The notes under the pieces are model-generated. The model was not told where the DNA came from and ran no database searches. It saw only the letters and a program-made list of their open reading frames with translations. From assembly GCA_021827605.1 (NCBI GenBank), contig JAKAVF010000040.1, positions 1 to 35,516 of the forward strand: 35,516 bases of DNA, read 5' to 3'. This DNA is from Microcaldota archaeon (GTDB taxonomy: Archaea > Micrarchaeota > Micrarchaeia > Micrarchaeales > Micrarchaeaceae). Shown here in pieces: positions 1 to 6,413 of this stretch (position 1 is the stretch's first letter; each line of letters opens with the position of its first letter). The position numbers and the translations under genes were made by a program.

Positions 1-2
1 TA

Positions 3-599
3 GACCGGAAGATGCGGGCTGGATTGAGGCACAGGCGCCTGGACGATATCTTCGGCGCAACCGAACAGTTCATGTATGATGCGATTGCTGACTTAAAGGC
101 GAACAAAAATACCGCTTTAATAAGGCAACTTCAATTGAGTTACGAAACACTCAGCTCAAAGAAGATTGACTTCACAGAAAAGAGCGACCTTATACACTCT
201 GATATTGCACTGGAGAACATAATCCAGAACAGTCGGGGGATTTTCCTGATAGATTGGGAGACTGCCGCAATAGGCGATCCATGCATCGACATCGCAACGA
301 CAGTTGATAGGCTGGCGCTGAACAGCAGGCAGGAAAAGCTCCTGGTAAAAGAATATCTTAAATTAGTGGATGACGAGAACTTCGCTAAGAGATACCCTGT
401 TTTCCTTAAGGCTAGAGTGTTCAATAGGCTGTGCTGGGTTCTCAGACAGACGTTCGGGGTAAAATATGGCAGGACGAGCAAGTACTTCCCTAAAGAGAGA
501 AGCTGGCGCGAATATGAGAAGTTTTCAATAAAGGAATTTGGGAAATGCAGAAGATATGGAGCAATACCCAGAACAGCCAAGTGGAAAAACCCTTTCTAG
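3..599 (+). CDS. Phosphotransferase (APH/choline kinase-like), 3' part
   Basis: The reading frame is open to the window edge, so the N-terminal lobe is off-window; the first internal ATG is at 12. Counting from that Met, the catalytic loop reads IHSDIALEN (D64, N69), a variant of the Brenner motif HxDxxxxN. It is followed by LIDWETAAIGDP (D81), the metal-binding D[FW]E equivalent. This order and spacing are those of the aminoglycoside phosphotransferase/choline kinase fold, which uses ATP to phosphorylate a small-molecule hydroxyl. Ser replaces the usual Gly in HGD. The C-terminus is basic and rich in Arg and Trp. The substrate cannot be told from sequence. The fold is fairly certain, the function not. 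Confidence 0.72.
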   Translation, partial: DRKMRAGLRHRRLDDIFGATEQFMYDAIADLKANKNTALIRQLQLSYETLSSKKIDFTEKSDLIHSDIALENIIQNSRGIFLIDWETAAIGDPCIDIATTVDRLALNSRQEKLLVKEYLKLVDDENFAKRYPVFLKARVFNRLCWVLRQTFGVKYGRTSKYFPKERSWREYEKFSIKEFGKCRRYGAIPRTAKWKNPF

Positions 600-627
600 A
601 CGCTCAACCATATTTTTTAGCAATGAG

Positions 628-660
628 CTAAAAGAGTTATGATGGTATAAACTCTTTTAG
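628..660 (+). terminator. Perfect 11-bp hairpin after the phosphotransferase
   Basis: CTAAAAGAGTT (628-638) and AACTCTTTTAG (650-660) are exact inverted repeats around an 11-nt loop, 29 nt after the stop codon at 599. There is no T-run directly after the 3' arm, so it may be a terminator, an RNA processing site or an operator. The 3' arm runs into the first 25-bp repeat at 657. Confidence 0.4.
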
Positions 661-681
661 AACTTTCATGAGAGTGTTGGT
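657..681 (+). repeat. 25-bp dispersed repeat, copy 1
   Basis: Consensus of the three copies is TTAGAATTTCCATGAAAG followed by TGTTGGT. Copy 1 has 3 differences. It contains a mini-ORF (ATG at 668) encoding MRVLVR whose TGA overlaps the ATG of the next gene as ATGA at 685-688, an arrangement typical of translational coupling. Confidence 0.6.
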
Positions 682-684
682 ACG

Positions 685-1209
685 ATGAAAGTCCTTATAA
701 TAGGTATTCCAGGAACAGGCAAGAGTCATTTAGCGGAGAAGATGAGAAGGAAAAACATTACTGCTGTGGATGCTGATTTATTCTCGGGCATAGTAAAATT
801 GGTCGACAAGTATGGCAGACCGTTGGGATATAATTCGAAAGATAAGGCAATCAGGGCCGAGGGAGACGGAATTGATGTATTCAATTTGCGGACGTTGGCG
901 TCCTTATTAAAAGAGAATGACCCTCTATACGTTTTTACATTCACAGTAGAGGGCCAGAAGGGCAGGAAAAACGGAGTCCTCGATATAATGAAACTGTTTG
1001 ATAAGGTATATTACCTAAAAGCATCTGCCTCTGTAATCAAGCACAGATTAAAGACAAGATCGAGCAATGGTTACGGTAAGAAGCCTTCCGAAGTAAAACA
1101 AGTGATGTGGAGCAAAAGAGAATGGGACGCAAAAGCGGAAAAGTTAGGTCTGAAGGCCGTAAGTGCCACTTTGCCTGCAGAAGAGATAATAAAAATAATA
1201 ACAAGTTAG
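685..1209 (+). CDS. P-loop nucleotide kinase-like protein
   Basis: This is a 174-aa soluble protein beginning MKVLIIGIPGTGKS, a Walker A motif at residues 7-14 directly at the N-terminus, as in adenylate/shikimate-kinase-type small P-loop kinases. An acidic pair (DAD, about residue 29) follows strand 2. A late segment, HRLKTRSSNGYGKKPSE, is Arg/Lys rich and could form the lid. A Walker B-like stretch (LYVFTF) lacks a clear acidic end, so catalysis is not assured. Family members phosphorylate nucleotides or small metabolites; the substrate here is unknown. Its ATG overlaps the stop of the mini-ORF in repeat copy 1. The stop codon lies inside repeat copy 2. Confidence 0.75.
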   Translation: MKVLIIGIPGTGKSHLAEKMRRKNITAVDADLFSGIVKLVDKYGRPLGYNSKDKAIRAEGDGIDVFNLRTLASLLKENDPLYVFTFTVEGQKGRKNGVLDIMKLFDKVYYLKASASVIKHRLKTRSSNGYGKKPSEVKQVMWSKREWDAKAEKLGLKAVSATLPAEEIIKIITS

Positions 1210-1230
1210 AATTTCTATGAAAGTGTTAGT
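1206..1230 (+). repeat. 25-bp dispersed repeat, copy 2
   Basis: Two differences from consensus. It begins on the TAG stop of the P-loop gene and carries the mini-ORF MKVLV (ATG at 1217, TGA at 1232). Confidence 0.6.
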
Positions 1231-1245
1231 CTGACTAACATTTTT
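1224..1245 (+). terminator. Hairpin plus T5, possible terminator of the P-loop gene
   Basis: TGTTAGTC-T-GACTAACA (1224-1240) is a perfect 8-bp inverted repeat with a 1-nt spacer, followed by five T residues (1241-1245). The T-run merges with TTTATAAA (1243-1250), a TATA box placed about 25 nt before the ATG at 1270, so the same bases could end one transcript and start the next. Confidence 0.4.
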
Positions 1246-1269
1246 ATAAAATCACTTCTATTTCTTCTT

Positions 1270-1425
1270 ATGGATTACAAAAAATTCATGCAACTTGCAA
1301 TCGACAAAGCCATGGAAGGCAAAATACCTTTTGCAGCCTGCATAATAAAAAACAACAAAGTGCTCGCTTGTGAGTATAGCGGTGTGTTTCGTCATGCGCA
1401 AGGAATGTCTGGTGCTTTTCGATGA
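1270..1425 (+). pseudogene. Truncated cytidine/guanine deaminase-like fragment
   Basis: A 51-codon frame starts MDYKKFMQLAIDKAMEG and continues KIPFAACIIKNNKVLACE. This matches the N-terminal helix and first two strands of the nucleoside/tRNA-adenosine deaminase fold, where 'PFGACIVKDGKVIA' is usual. The protein stops before the zinc-binding HAE and PCxxC motifs, so no catalytic site remains. Family members are about 150-160 aa. A TATA box at 1243-1250 would give a leaderless transcript starting on the ATG. The last residues no longer resemble the family, suggesting a deletion junction near 1385-1400. Most likely a gene remnant; a short new protein is possible. Confidence 0.6.
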
Positions 1426-1440
1426 TTATTCATTAAAGTC

Positions 1441-1465
1441 TTAGAATTTCCATGAAAGTATTGGT
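1441..1465 (+). repeat. 25-bp dispersed repeat, copy 3
   Basis: One difference from consensus. The mini-ORF MKVLVNR (ATG 1452) ends in a TGA that overlaps the next ATG as ATGA (1472-1475), the same geometry as copy 1. Confidence 0.6.
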
Positions 1466-1471
1466 GAATAG

Positions 1472-1963
1472 ATGAATTTTTTTGATTCAATGAGATCAAA
1501 TTTTGAAAAATTAATTTTCCACAATATATTTTGTGCTAAATGTAATATAAGTTTAGATAAAAAGAAGGCAAAAAAATGTAAATGGTGCAACAAATACTAT
1601 TGTAAAAAACACTTGCCAGCTAAAAATCATAGTAAGAAATGTCAAAAAAAATATTTGGATTACAAAAGTTTGGTGGAAAGGAGGAAAGCAGAGGTTAGAG
1701 CAATAACGAAAAAGGAGAAAGAAGAACAAAAAGAAAAAGAAGAATATGAGAAAAATCAAGCATTTTGGGAGATTCATTGCGCAAAATGCAAGAAGGAATT
1801 CATAGATTGGAGGAACTCACATAAATGTAGATACTGTGGAAAATATTTTTGTACCGATCATTGGGTTCCTGAGAGCCATGATTGCTCTGGGCATCCTGAA
1901 AGGCCCCCGGGCGGTTTTAGAGAAGTACATAGCGGAGGAACAATAAAAGCCTATGGAAAATAG
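1472..1963 (+). CDS. Double AN1-type zinc finger protein
   Basis: The 163-aa protein has two complete AN1 fingers. Finger 1 uses C21, C24, C36, C39, C44, H47, H53 and C57. Finger 2 uses C103, C106, C119, C122, C127, H130, H136 and C138. Both follow the C-x2-C-x(11-12)-C-x2-C-x4-C-x2-H-x5-H-x-C pattern. A 40-residue Lys/Glu-rich stretch between them is probably a helix or coiled coil. AN1 fingers mediate protein-protein contacts, in eukaryotes often with ubiquitin/proteasome factors; the archaeal role is unknown. The gene is much more AT-rich than the 9-19 kb genes, suggesting different ancestry. Its ATG is coupled to a mini-ORF in repeat copy 3. Confidence 0.85.
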   Translation: MNFFDSMRSNFEKLIFHNIFCAKCNISLDKKKAKKCKWCNKYYCKKHLPAKNHSKKCQKKYLDYKSLVERRKAEVRAITKKEKEEQKEKEEYEKNQAFWEIHCAKCKKEFIDWRNSHKCRYCGKYFCTDHWVPESHDCSGHPERPPGGFREVHSGGTIKAYGK

Positions 1964-2360
1964 TTTTTCCATTAATTTAGAACATCAGCTCTTAATTGTT
2001 TAAAATTTTATTATTCCATCCAAGCGAAATAAAAATACAATCTTCAAAACCTGCTTACTCCGCAAAAATGGAAAACATGCCATTTTGGTTAACCCATCCC
2101 GATTATTGCAAAAGTAAGCCAAAAGAAAATGGATTTACTCGTGAGGCACTATTTCGGCTCAGAATTTTGGAATGGTGCATGCCGAAAATCATAAATATGA
2201 AAACGTACTTTTAAGCCAGCTAAAACACGTCTGTAACTGGTTTTCGACGGAAAAAACACGCGCTGATTTGCGTTCTGCTGCACGATGTATTTGCTCATTA
2301 GTATTTACATAGGGTCAATATGCGATGCTGCTTGACGCAAATAACGAACAAAAGCATTTC
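1964..2360. other. About 400 bp without a supported gene
   Basis: AT-rich at first, then mixed. A TTG-initiated 72-codon frame at 1996-2214 is open but has no ribosome binding site or recognisable motif. It may be a decayed gene, because its composition is protein-like after residue 18. From 2215 to 2360 nothing was recognised. Confidence 0.4.
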
Positions 2361-2385
2361 TACTAAGAGAGATTGAGAAAAACTA
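2361..2385 (-). terminator. T-rich 3' tail motif after the 237-aa gene
   Basis: On the minus strand the stop codon TAG is followed at once by TTTTTCTCAATCTCTCTTAG. The same pyrimidine-rich tail occurs after the stop codons at 3246 and 4854 and, more diverged, near 5667-5690 and 6340-6363. U-rich tracts are the known signal for archaeal RNA polymerase termination, so this is inferred to be the terminator of each unit. Confidence 0.5.
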
Positions 2386-3096
2386 GGAGCTTTCTGGTGA
2401 AGGGCGAAGCAGTAGACTCTCGTCTATGGAAAGCTCATCCCATGGAAGTTCGAATCGCCCTTTTTCCGCAGCCTGCGCAGCCTGCCTTAGTTTATCTGCA
2501 TAACGGCTGTATATCACTGCCTTTTTAGGGTCGCTATCTTCTAGACGTAAGGAAGCTACCTCATATTTTGAACTTGCCTCAAACAGATAGGTGCGCATTT
2601 TTGCAAGATGGCCATCTCTACTCTGCTTCATGGCGCTTGAAACTGTCTTGTCACTGCTTATAGCTGCAAGTGTTGTATGTGGATCAGTCACGGTTGATGC
2701 GACGAATTCCTGTTGAGCAGACCATAAGCTGCGAATTGCACCAAGTATATCTTGCCTGTCTTCGGAACAATCTACCCTCACTGTTAGAGAAATGATGTAG
2801 TACTGTGGGCGCGTAATTAGTTCTACTGAAAGCGCTTTCCCGCAACTCAGATTAAACTGTGAAGTAAGTATCCAGTAGTCAGCGCTTTTGTTAAGAAGGT
2901 CTATTGCTTCAACGGTTATTCCATATTTTGCTGCTTCTTCCGCGTCGCGGGCGTACCCTCTTGCCAGTGCTTCAGCAAGCACAGCACATGCGGACGGTGG
3001 TGCACCGCCTTTAACCAGCATCTCAAGCCTTTCCTCAAGCTTTGATAATATAGGCTTATTTGTCCTCTCTTCAGACTTCGCTGTAGTCTCAACCAT
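2383..3096 (-). CDS. Island protein 1, helical, unknown function
   Basis: The start is set at MVETTAKSEE (237 aa). A TATA box at 3127-3137 rules out the longer frame, and GTGG precedes the ATG. It is soluble and mostly helical, without Cys-metal motifs or a signal peptide. Around residues 35-80 the pattern ALARGYARDAEEAA...LLNKSADYW matches AYERGYNEPAY...LQKAAEFW in the island gene at 5700-6209. I read this as distant paralogy: a helical pair with conserved R-G-Y, L, A and W. A second half, with helices rich in Ala, Arg and Asp, has no counterpart. It lies alone behind one of the shared island promoters. Function unknown. Confidence 0.7.
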   Translation of the reverse strand: MVETTAKSEERTNKPILSKLEERLEMLVKGGAPPSACAVLAEALARGYARDAEEAAKYGITVEAIDLLNKSADYWILTSQFNLSCGKALSVELITRPQYYIISLTVRVDCSEDRQDILGAIRSLWSAQQEFVASTVTDPHTTLAAISSDKTVSSAMKQSRDGHLAKMRTYLFEASSKYEVASLRLEDSDPKKAVIYSRYADKLRQAAQAAEKGRFELPWDELSIDESLLLRPSPESS

Positions 3097-3122
3097 TTTA
3101 CCACTATGATAAATTGCGTTAT

Positions 3123-3253
3123 TTCTGATATTTAAAGACAGCAAATTCTTGCAGATTTGGCAAGAGTTCTTACGCTTTTGGACCACGCTCCCTCGATTTG
3201 CGGGAACTTATGTGATGCTCTCATGCTAGGAGAAAGTGAGAAAAACTAATAAG
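3123..3253 (-). repeat. 131-bp intergenic duplicate, copy 1
   Basis: Matches 4731-4861 with only 4 mismatches and no gap. It covers the promoter block, the intergenic stretch, the T-rich tail and the last codons (Tyr, TAG) of the preceding gene. Confidence 0.9.
3127..3180 (-). promoter_or_regulatory. Island promoter P1 (TATA plus upstream box)
   Basis: The TATA box CTTTAAATATC is at 3127-3137 and the upstream box CAAAAGCGTAAGAA at 3167-3180. The CGC core lies 46 nt from the outer TATA edge, identical in the island promoters at 4735, 6242, 6726 and 8697 and one nt longer at 5574. The predicted start of transcription is close to the ATG at 3096. Confidence 0.65.
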
Positions 3254-3601
3254 TTATATACCACATGCTCCAGTCCATGTCTTTAACTGGAAGCTGCGCC
3301 TCTTTCACAACTGACTCCTGCTTAACGCCTGCTATTTTCTGGTCAGGCTCGACACAGGTTCTATCTCCAAGTGCTTTATCTGCAACACAGTCTGCAACAC
3401 AGCTTTAGAGTGATCAGGCTTTTCTGATCTAAGCGCAACTGGCAATATGGGTGAACGTTTCAAGTATGCATCAGGCCCGGATGATCTCAGCCTGAGTAGC
3501 GCCTCTAGGCCGATTAATATCGCTTCTTGCTCACAGAACACGCCGGATTGTAGTGGGGCAATAAAATTTGTGCAGTCAAAGTTTATTGGGTCTGCAGTCA
3601 T
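3246..3601 (-). pseudogene. Island gene with a probable frameshift
   Basis: From the ATG at 3601 (MTADPINFDCTNFIAP) the frame is open for 89 codons to a TAG at 3332. A second frame, open from 3404 to 3246, reads naturally to its end (for example DQKIAGVKQESVVKEAQ, then DMDWSMWYITY). It stops at a TAG placed exactly as in the sister intergenic copy at 4854. The overlap of the two frames holds a 12-bp tandem duplication (3379-3402). Either a single-base indel broke the gene or ribosomes shift frame here. The ATG overlaps the previous stop as ATGA, so it is coupled to 3598-3912, or both are parts of one original gene of about 220 codons. Confidence 0.6.
3379..3402. repeat. 12-bp perfect tandem duplication
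   Basis: TCTGCAACACAG occurs twice head to tail (3379-3390, 3391-3402). It sits where the upstream and downstream reading frames of the broken island gene overlap, a plausible slippage site. Confidence 0.85.
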
Positions 3602-3912
3602 GTTCTGATTCCATTGGCCCCTGTAAAATAGCATGTCTGCGCATGGTTTCCCACCATATAGCTGTATAGAAACGCCAGCCCAAACCTGTATTCCTTGCCG
3701 TTCACAATGGCATCAGCAAGGTGCCGTTCGAGAGGCTTTCCATCTATGCTCACTTTCGGGTTCTTTGCAAGATCGGCCAGATATGAGAGCGGATTGCGTC
3801 CTAAACTTTCAAAGCTGTCTAAAACGTATACCTTCAACATTATCGTAGTTTTTTGCATATTAAGCGGAGCTGCAAAACGATCCACCACGAGGGGTATAGA
3901 TTTTGTCGTCAT
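3598..3912 (-). CDS. Island protein, 104 aa, unknown
   Basis: Starts MTTKSIPLVVDRFAAP, with a TATA box at 3942-3951 about 30 nt upstream. No family recognised. It contains a central charged segment (DLAKNPKVSIDGKPLERH) and a C-terminal aromatic segment (RFGLAFLYSYM). The last residues (GNHAQTCYFTGANGIRT) overlap the next frame by ATGA. They may be a frameshifted end if this and the downstream fragment were once one gene. Confidence 0.5.
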   Translation of the reverse strand: MTTKSIPLVVDRFAAPLNMQKTTIMLKVYVLDSFESLGRNPLSYLADLAKNPKVSIDGKPLERHLADAIVNGKEYRFGLAFLYSYMVGNHAQTCYFTGANGIRT

Positions 3913-3941
3913 TTAACCGCATAATGTTATGCACCATTTCA

Positions 3942-4000
3942 GATATTTAAGTCTTAGGAGACCTTACAAAATATGAGCGAAACTTTGCTATTTTGCAACC
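3942..4000 (-). promoter_or_regulatory. Island promoter P2, degenerate copy
   Basis: The minus-strand TATA box CTTAAATATC (3942-3951) is preceded by GGTTGCAAAATAGC (3987-4000), alignable with GGTTGCAAAAGCG of promoter P6 with one inserted base and nearly the same spacing. Confidence 0.45.
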
Positions 4001-4011
4001 ACTCTTTTTCT

Positions 4012-4131
4012 TCAAAAAAGATTGATGAACGAAAGCTGTATCAGGTCTCTGATTTGCTCGGTTGGCCTTAGCGCAGAGATCTCTGCCACCCTCACTCCAT
4101 TAAAAGTTGGGGCTGTGCTTGCGCTGCTCAT
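4012..4131 (-). CDS. Possible 39-aa peptide or gene remnant
   Basis: The frame MSSASTAPTFNGVRVAEISA continues to LIQLSFINLF and stop. There is no ribosome binding site, and the frame is open a further 11 codons upstream without a better start (ending ...FYYLASS). It lies between a T-rich tail motif (4172-4196) and promoter P2, exactly where a complete gene sits in the other island units, so I favour a truncated island gene over a functional peptide. Confidence 0.25.
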   Translation of the reverse strand: MSSASTAPTFNGVRVAEISALRPTEQIRDLIQLSFINLF

Positions 4132-4214
4132 GCTGGAAGCTAAGTAGTAGAAGGCATTTAGCCCTTATCAACGGCTAGGAGACGTATTGAGAAAAATAAA
4201 ATGATAAGGAAAAG

Positions 4215-4703
4215 TTATAGGGTCCTCGCGAGCCTTTCTGCTCTTATTTCTGCTATTACGTCTCCAGGCAGACGGAAGCCTGCTTCACGCCTCTTCTCTG
4301 GCGATAGGCTCCTCATGTATTCAAGCTCGTCGCTGTACTTGTTAGACACTGTGCCGACGAAATCATCGGTTAACCTAAAGGCCAATGCGCTCTTTGGGGT
4401 AATGGTAATCTGACTAAAGTCCTCACACATCTCAACACGCAATTGCCTCTGGACACGCGGTGGCAATGCTTCATACCAGTCTCTTACGTCTTCCCATGCT
4501 TCCCTAAGGTGCTCCTGCTTTACAACTGGCGACAATGAGGTGGTGCTCATGTACGCAAATGGGTTTACCCTTCTTGCAAGCGCAGTAATGGGAGATGACT
4601 CTCTCGGTGTCAAAATTGTCGATTCCCTGGAAGGAGAAAAGTCTCTCTGTGTTAAGCCCGGCGCAGGATTGGTCACTATGACTCTTGGTTGTTCGATTGA
4701 CAT
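4215..4703 (-). CDS. Island protein, 162 aa, unknown
   Basis: MSIEQPRVIV is preceded by GGTGA seven bases before the ATG, and the TATA box at 4735-4745 fits a short leader. The first 60 residues are rich in Pro, Ser, Thr and Arg and probably disordered. A folded part follows with Trp/Tyr (AWEDVRDWYEALPPRVQ), a strand-like stretch and a basic C-terminal helix (ERLARTL). No catalytic motif or membrane segment was seen. It is the only gene behind its own island promoter. Function unknown; the disordered head and acidic helix suggest a partner-binding protein, but that is conjecture. Confidence 0.65.
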   Translation of the reverse strand: MSIEQPRVIVTNPAPGLTQRDFSPSRESTILTPRESSPITALARRVNPFAYMSTTSLSPVVKQEHLREAWEDVRDWYEALPPRVQRQLRVEMCEDFSQITITPKSALAFRLTDDFVGTVSNKYSDELEYMRSLSPEKRREAGFRLPGDVIAEIRAERLARTL

Positions 4704-4730
4704 TGATTCACCTGCAAATTAATTTATTTT

Positions 4731-4861
4731 TTCTGATATTTAAAGAGAGCGAATTCTTGCAGATTTGGCAAGAGTTCTTACGCTTTTGGACCACGCTCCC
4801 TCGATTTGTGGAAACTTATGTGATGCTCTCATGCTAGGAGAAAGTGAGAAAAACTAATAAG
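4731..4861 (-). repeat. 131-bp intergenic duplicate, copy 2
   Basis: Partner of 3123-3253 (4 mismatches). The match ends inside the last codons of the transglutaminase-like gene. Confidence 0.9.
4735..4788 (-). promoter_or_regulatory. Island promoter P3
   Basis: TATA box at 4735-4745; upstream box CAAAAGCGTAAGAA at 4775-4788; core-to-TATA spacing 46 nt. Nearly identical to P1. Confidence 0.65.
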
Positions 4862-5543
4862 GTTTGGTACCCTCCGACAATGGGCACTCGCTGCTTTGAA
4901 TGTTTTGGTCTGCCATTACCACGAGCTTTGCCCTTTTTGAGCCAGGATAATATTCTAAACCTAACTTAACCCAATACGCAGTAATTTTTAGATGGCTCAA
5001 TTCAGAGATGACCATCAATGCACAATTTATATAGTGACATCCTACTGTCTCTCTTTCGCTTAACGGTTTAATATTCTCTAGGTTTTCTCTGCCATATTTG
5101 GCGTCATAGATCCCTCTCCCCGGATCAATAAAAATATAGTCGTTCCCCGTTTTGATGCGAACGCAGGCGTGGTCTGAGACCTGGCCATTAATTTTGAGTG
5201 GAAATGCTTCGCAGTACTGTGCTTCGTAGCCAAGATATCTTAAGCACGCAGTAAGGAACATGCTTAGTTCAAAACAGTGTCCGGATTTCGTACGCCATAC
5301 CTCATCAGGTAATTTGCACGCTTCGTATAGATCACGTGACTCCATACTGTAATCTATAATCTTCCCTTTTCCTCTAAACATTTCTAGTGTCTTCTCTAAA
5401 TCTTTTCCTCTAAATTCTTTATCTAAGTAGGCCTTACATTGATCGGGCAAGGACATTAACCTTTCATAATCAATCCTAGTTTCACCGAGCGCAAATGTCT
5501 CCCTAACCTGGTCGCCTATGTGCGCTACTGATACTGCAACCAT
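4854..5543 (-). CDS. Transglutaminase-like cysteine enzyme
   Basis: The start is MVAVSVAHIG (229 aa), because a TATA box at 5574-5584 overlaps the longer TTG frame and GAGAT lies 3 nt before this ATG. The triad of the transglutaminase-like fold is visible in order: Cys90 in TKSGHCFELS, His125 in VSDHACVRI and Asp140 in YIFIDPGRG. Family members are cysteine proteases, amide hydrolases or cross-linking enzymes acting on peptides. No signal peptide or membrane segment, so it is probably cytoplasmic. The helical N-terminal 85 residues resemble those of other archaeal stand-alone members. It is the clearest enzyme of the shared-promoter island. The substrate could be another island protein, which is conjecture. 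Confidence 0.75.
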   Translation of the reverse strand: MVAVSVAHIGDQVRETFALGETRIDYERLMSLPDQCKAYLDKEFRGKDLEKTLEMFRGKGKIIDYSMESRDLYEACKLPDEVWRTKSGHCFELSMFLTACLRYLGYEAQYCEAFPLKINGQVSDHACVRIKTGNDYIFIDPGRGIYDAKYGRENLENIKPLSERETVGCHYINCALMVISELSHLKITAYWVKLGLEYYPGSKRAKLVVMADQNIQSSECPLSEGTKPY

Positions 5544-5573
5544 AAAATCTCTATAAATTATCGTGTCTTCCAA

Positions 5574-5628
5574 GATACTTAAAGCTTTATTAATCTCTAT
5601 AAAATTAGCAGAAGCCTTTACGCTTTTG
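5574..5628 (-). promoter_or_regulatory. Island promoter P4
   Basis: TATA-like CTTTAAGTATC at 5574-5584; upstream box CAAAAGCGTAAAG at 5616-5628. The CGC core is 47 nt from the outer TATA edge, one more than in the sister promoters. Confidence 0.55.
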
Positions 5629-5699
5629 TGGCTCTCCCTTGAGTTGTGGGAACAGAGTGGTCCTAGCTCTAAAAGAGATTGAGAAGAAACAAGACGTTC

Positions 5700-6209
5700 T
5701 TACATGCTCATTCCCATACTCTGGCCCTGGGATTGCCTCTGCTCTTCTTCCTGCCTTAGTCTCTTCCTTGCCGCCTCTTCCCGCTCTCTTTGCTCGCCTT
5801 CGTCTGTTTTAAGCAACGCTCTAAGTCTTTCTTCTTCAGCGGGATTCCCAAAGCCTGGCTCCTGCTTCTGCTCCATCACTGGATGCCTGTGCTGTGCAGT
5901 AGGTTCAAATTTGTCCCAGTCTATTATGCGATCATCTTGCATCGCAGTAATCAGGCCGTTTAATATCCCTATCCATTCATTTCTGGAGTATTTTGCATCC
6001 GGTATCTCTATCGTTGGTTTTAACATTTCCCAAAATTCTGCCGCTTTCTGTAGCTGTGCAATCGCGACATCGTTGTAGGCAGGTTCATTGTACCCTCTTT
6101 CGTACGCTTCCTGCGCTATCGCTACTCTGAGTTCTGCACCTTTCCAGCCACCTGTTGCGTCGGCTCTCTCTACGGCACTCTCTATTGATTCCTTAAAGCC
6201 CCTCGTCAT
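5700..6209 (-). CDS. Island protein, helical paralogue, 169 aa
   Basis: The TATA box (6242-6252) lies within the longest frame, so the start is placed at MTRGFKESIESA; ATG 6227 is an alternative but close to the TATA. Residues about 5-75 form a helical region, KGAELRVAIAQEAYERG...VAIAQLQKAAEFWEML, and then IDWDKFEP. The same order (AELRLRIARSACEIG...AVAQLEEARRIL, then VDWDAYKIPP) is found in the gene at 7447-7959, and a related helix pair in 2383-3096. The C-terminal 60 residues are a highly charged Glu/Arg/Gln helix ending in Met-rich QSMGMSM. No catalytic residues are evident. A scaffold or binding protein is likely. Confidence 0.7.
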   Translation of the reverse strand: MTRGFKESIESAVERADATGGWKGAELRVAIAQEAYERGYNEPAYNDVAIAQLQKAAEFWEMLKPTIEIPDAKYSRNEWIGILNGLITAMQDDRIIDWDKFEPTAQHRHPVMEQKQEPGFGNPAEEERLRALLKTDEGEQREREEAARKRLRQEEEQRQSQGQSMGMSM

Positions 6210-6241
6210 TCCAAAACCCTTAAACATACTTTGGACTTTTT

Positions 6242-6295
6242 CATATTTAAAGGAAACTAATCCTTGCAAATTTAGGACAATTCTTTACACTTTTG
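6242..6295 (-). promoter_or_regulatory. Island promoter P5
   Basis: TATA box CTTTAAATATG at 6242-6252; upstream box CAAAAGTGTAAAGAA at 6281-6295 (one core base changed); spacing 46 nt. Confidence 0.6.
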
Positions 6296-6413
6296 AACCC
6301 AGCTCCCTCGATTTGCGGAAACAGAGTGTGTCCCTGCCTTCTAAGAGCGATTGAGAAAACTAAAAGATTTTTACTCGGGACTATCAAGTGCTCTAAACCG
6401 CTTTCGACATTTC

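Noticed and set aside
1996-2214. 72-codon TTG frame after the AN1 gene
   Set aside because: No ribosome binding site, promoter or motif; AT-rich intergenic DNA often stays open by chance. Kept only as a note on the gap.
2916-3109. Frames overlapping the 237-aa island gene on both strands
   Set aside because: They lie within a well-supported gene and have no start signals.
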